The position numbers and the translations under genes are program-made. The notes under the pieces were generated by a model. The model had not been told where the DNA came from, ran no database searches, and saw only the letters and a program-made list of their open reading frames with translations. A stretch of 7,539 nucleotides of DNA. Source: Bacteroidales bacterium. GTDB lineage: Bacteria; Bacteroidota; Bacteroidia; Bacteroidales; JALTDM01. Numbering within the stretch: position 1 is the stretch's first letter; every line of letters starts with the position of its first letter. The stretch spans positions 1-7,539 of the forward strand of contig JALTDM010000209.1 in NCBI GenBank assembly GCA_027074135.1, read 5' to 3'. Of the stretch, positions 5,839-7,539 are shown piece after piece.

Positions 5839-6834
5839 TTACGGTATATTTTTATAATATGTGTATCTCAAAACAGCTTCCAACACAATTAAAATCAAAG
5901 CCAGTACACCAAACCATAAATACTCATCGGTTTTCTTACTCATTTCCTTTACTTTGATTTTTGTTTTTTCCAGTTTGTCTATTTGCTTGTAAATATCTTC
6001 CAACTTGCTATTGCTAGTAGCCCTAAAGTATTCTCCCCCTGTGATTTGTGCTATTTGTTGCAACAGTCCTTCGTCTATTTCAACCTTCATAGGCTGGTAT
6101 TGTATGCCAAAAGGTGTTTGAACCGGATAAGGAGCTTCACCGTAAGTTCCAACTCCTATGGTATAAACACGGATACCGAAAGTTTTGGCAATTTCGGCAG
6201 CTGTAAGCGGATCAACAGAGCCGGAATTGTTTACACCGTCGGTAAGTAAAATTATCACCTTGCTTTTTGCTTTTGAATCTTTAAGCCTGTTTACTGCCGT
6301 TGCCAAGCCTTCTCCAATAGCTGTGCCGTCTTCCAGCACACCTGTTCGCACATCTTTTATCAAGTTGATAAGTGCTGCGTGGTCAGCAGTTAGAGGACAT
6401 TGAGTAAAAGCTTCACCTGCAAAAATCACAAGCCCCATTCTGTCATTAGGCCTGTCGTTTACAAACTGTATGGCAACATCTTTTGCAGCTTCAAGCCTGT
6501 TCGGCTTAAAATCACGAGCAAGCATACTGCTGGAGACATCAACATCCATAATGATATCTATACCCTTCACACTCACATCATTCCACACATCGCGACTCTG
6601 AGGTCTTGCAAGAATAATTATAAGCAAAATCAAGACCAATACCCTGATTACAAACAAAATATGCCTTGACCACACTCTGAACCCTTTGCCAAGCCCTTTA
6701 AAAGGCTTTGTTGAATATATGCGCAAAGAGGGATTATAACGTTTGTACCTCAAAACATACCAAGCAATAAGTGGCAAAAGTAACAACAATAACCACAAAA
6801 AACCCGGATTGGCAAAACTATCTATTTTAATCAT
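5839..6834 (-). CDS. batA: BatA: membrane-anchored VWA-domain protein
   Basis: First VWA protein of the Bat complex. I chose ATG 6834 (MIKIDSFANPGFLW), because other BatA/BatB proteins begin with a short F-A-x-P segment just before the first helix. In-frame ATGs at 6855, 6849 and 6843 are alternatives. Numbered from 6855, membrane helices lie at about 18-35, 64-83 and 313-331, with the VWA domain at about 97-295. The metal site is complete: DVSSS (Asp106, Ser108, Ser110), Thr178 in EDGTAIGEGLATA, and Asp206 in LLTDGVNNSG. GLVIFAGEAFTQCPLTADHAAL is a family signature. The start overlaps the upstream stop in ATGATTAA, pointing to translational coupling. A 240-base sample (6241-6480) is about 43% G+C by hand count, well above the R-M genes. 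The protein is intact and of normal length. Confidence 0.95.
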   Translation of the reverse strand: MIKIDSFANPGFLWLLLLLLPLIAWYVLRYKRYNPSLRIYSTKPFKGLGKGFRVWSRHILFVIRVLVLILLIIILARPQSRDVWNDVSVKGIDIIMDVDVSSSMLARDFKPNRLEAAKDVAIQFVNDRPNDRMGLVIFAGEAFTQCPLTADHAALINLIKDVRTGVLEDGTAIGEGLATAVNRLKDSKAKSKVIILLTDGVNNSGSVDPLTAAEIAKTFGIRVYTIGVGTYGEAPYPVQTPFGIQYQPMKVEIDEGLLQQIAQITGGEYFRATSNSKLEDIYKQIDKLEKTKIKVKEMSKKTDEYLWFGVLALILIVLEAVLRYTYYKNIP

Positions 6835-7539
6835 TGCTAACATTGTCATTATCATTTTTTAATTCGTTACCGTTTTCTTCTTGTTTATCATCGTTTGATT
6901 CTGCTTTTTCTACCGGTTTAGTCTTTTCTACAAATTCATAAGCCTTCTTCCACGCAAAATCGTTTTCGTCCGGTAAAGGTTTATATTTTGCAAACTTTGC
7001 CAAATCAGCAATGCCGAAAACTTTTTCCATATCTTTGATAAGTTCATCGATCACATACTTATTTTCTTTCAACGTATCAATAATTTCGCTGCTGGTGCTT
7101 TCCATAGTATTCATTCCAAACCTGCGATCCATATACTCACGCAAAATATCTGTCAGTTCAATGTAATATTCCTTAATCTTTTCCTTTTGCCACAACTTCT
7201 TTTCACGCAAAGCTTCCAATCTTCTGAAAGCAACAATATGAGGCGGGTCAAGTGGTTTTTTAATGTCAATAAATGCCTTACCTTGTTTGTGACGTGTAAA
7301 ATATCTTACAAGTACATAAATTATTATAAACAACAGTAGCCCGATAAGCAAATATAAACCGTAAGTATCTAAAAATTCTTTAAGTGTCAATGGTGTATTC
7401 AGAGGCTTTTTAACATCTTTAAGAGGGACTTTAAGTGTATCAGTCGGATACAACCTTACAAAAAACGATGCCCTTCCTGTAAAAATAGTATCTGTTACGG
7501 TATCTACATTAAAAATCACAGGCAAAGGTGGAATAGTTA
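6827..7539 (-). CDS. Single-pass membrane protein upstream of batA, 5' end outside window
   Basis: The 3' part of a gene whose frame is open to the right edge, so the TTG at 7525 is not its start. The visible end of the N-terminal region (TIPPLPVIFNVDTVTDTIFTG) looks beta-rich and extracytoplasmic. Counting from the TTG, a membrane helix follows at about 56-74. A cytoplasmic helical region comes next, with FRRLEALREKKLWQKEKIKE, then YYIELTDILREYMDRRFGMN. The tail (about 203-232) is acidic, rich in Asp, Glu and Asn. Proteins with this cytoplasmic pattern regularly sit between the DUF58 gene and batA in Bacteroidetes, and they resemble DUF4381-type proteins. Its stop overlaps the batA start by 8 nt. 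No biochemical role is known to me; an envelope partner of the Bat/MoxR complex is the natural inference from position. The family call is from pattern memory. Confidence 0.82.
   Translation of the reverse strand, partial: TIPPLPVIFNVDTVTDTIFTGRASFFVRLYPTDTLKVPLKDVKKPLNTPLTLKEFLDTYGLYLLIGLLLFIIIYVLVRYFTRHKQGKAFIDIKKPLDPPHIVAFRRLEALREKKLWQKEKIKEYYIELTDILREYMDRRFGMNTMESTSSEIIDTLKENKYVIDELIKDMEKVFGIADLAKFAKYKPLPDENDFAWKKAYEFVEKTKPVEKAESNDDKQEENGNELKNDNDNVSND

Noticed and set aside
440..6669. Other plus-strand frames and the short minus-strand frame at 1353-1592
   Set aside because: All lie opposite or inside well-supported genes, have low-complexity or Cys/Phe/Ser-rich products, and show no start signals.
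6813..6820. Minus-strand TAGTTTTG, matching TAnnTTTG near the batA start
   Set aside because: It lies just inside the batA coding region, in an AT-rich stretch where chance matches are likely, and would not drive the intact gene.
6827..7525. Complete gene starting with TTG at 7525
   Set aside because: The frame is open through to the window edge and the upstream residues (TIPPL) continue a plausible domain, so this is an internal codon of a 5'-truncated gene.

Overview
This window looks like Bacteroidota (Bacteroidetes) chromosome, most plausibly a Bacteroidales-like lineage. The evidence is a complete batA-batB-batC-batD-batE gene order, a perfect Bacteroidetes-type -7 promoter element (TAnnTTTG), mostly absent Shine-Dalgarno sequences, and moderately AT-rich DNA. 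I cannot name a genus. Every gene I can support lies on the minus strand, so transcription runs from high to low coordinates.

From right to left, 6827-7539 is the 3' part of a single-pass membrane protein of the kind that usually precedes batA. It overlaps batA by 8 nt. Then come batA (VWA domain, 5839-6834), batB (VWA domain, 4786-5826), batC (TPR plus an extreme Asn/Gln/Lys tract, 3962-4780), batD (large exported, membrane-anchored protein, 1999-3813) and batE (TPR, two membrane helices, SH3-like end, 1226-1996). Most junctions overlap or have gaps of 12 nt or less. The exception is 148 nt between batC and batD, which holds an array of 8-nt repeats. The proteins are expected to form an envelope complex: two membrane-tethered VWA domains with intact metal sites, TPR scaffolds, and a large extracytoplasmic protein. 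In this family it normally works with a MoxR AAA+ ATPase and a DUF58 protein encoded further upstream, outside the window.

Downstream of batE, after 75-90 AT-rich bases carrying their own promoter, is a Type II restriction-modification pair. It consists of a beta-class SPPY-type DNA methyltransferase (323-1135) and, one base later, the first 107 codons of a restriction endonuclease (1-321, cut by the window edge). The endonuclease closely resembles HinP1I (specificity G^CGC) and keeps its D-X18-Q-X-K catalytic spacing. A GCGC enzyme paired with a predicted N4-cytosine methyltransferase, rather than the familiar C5 type, is the most unusual point in the window. The endonuclease fragment is clearly more AT-rich than the bat genes, and only one GCGC site is seen in the whole window. 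Both fit an acquired, active system next to a vertically inherited operon.

I found no tRNA, rRNA, insertion sequence or CRISPR array, and no convincing plus-strand gene. I saw no wholly new system. The points most worth a second look are the R-M pairing, its near-leaderless promoter, the BatC tract and the repeat array.
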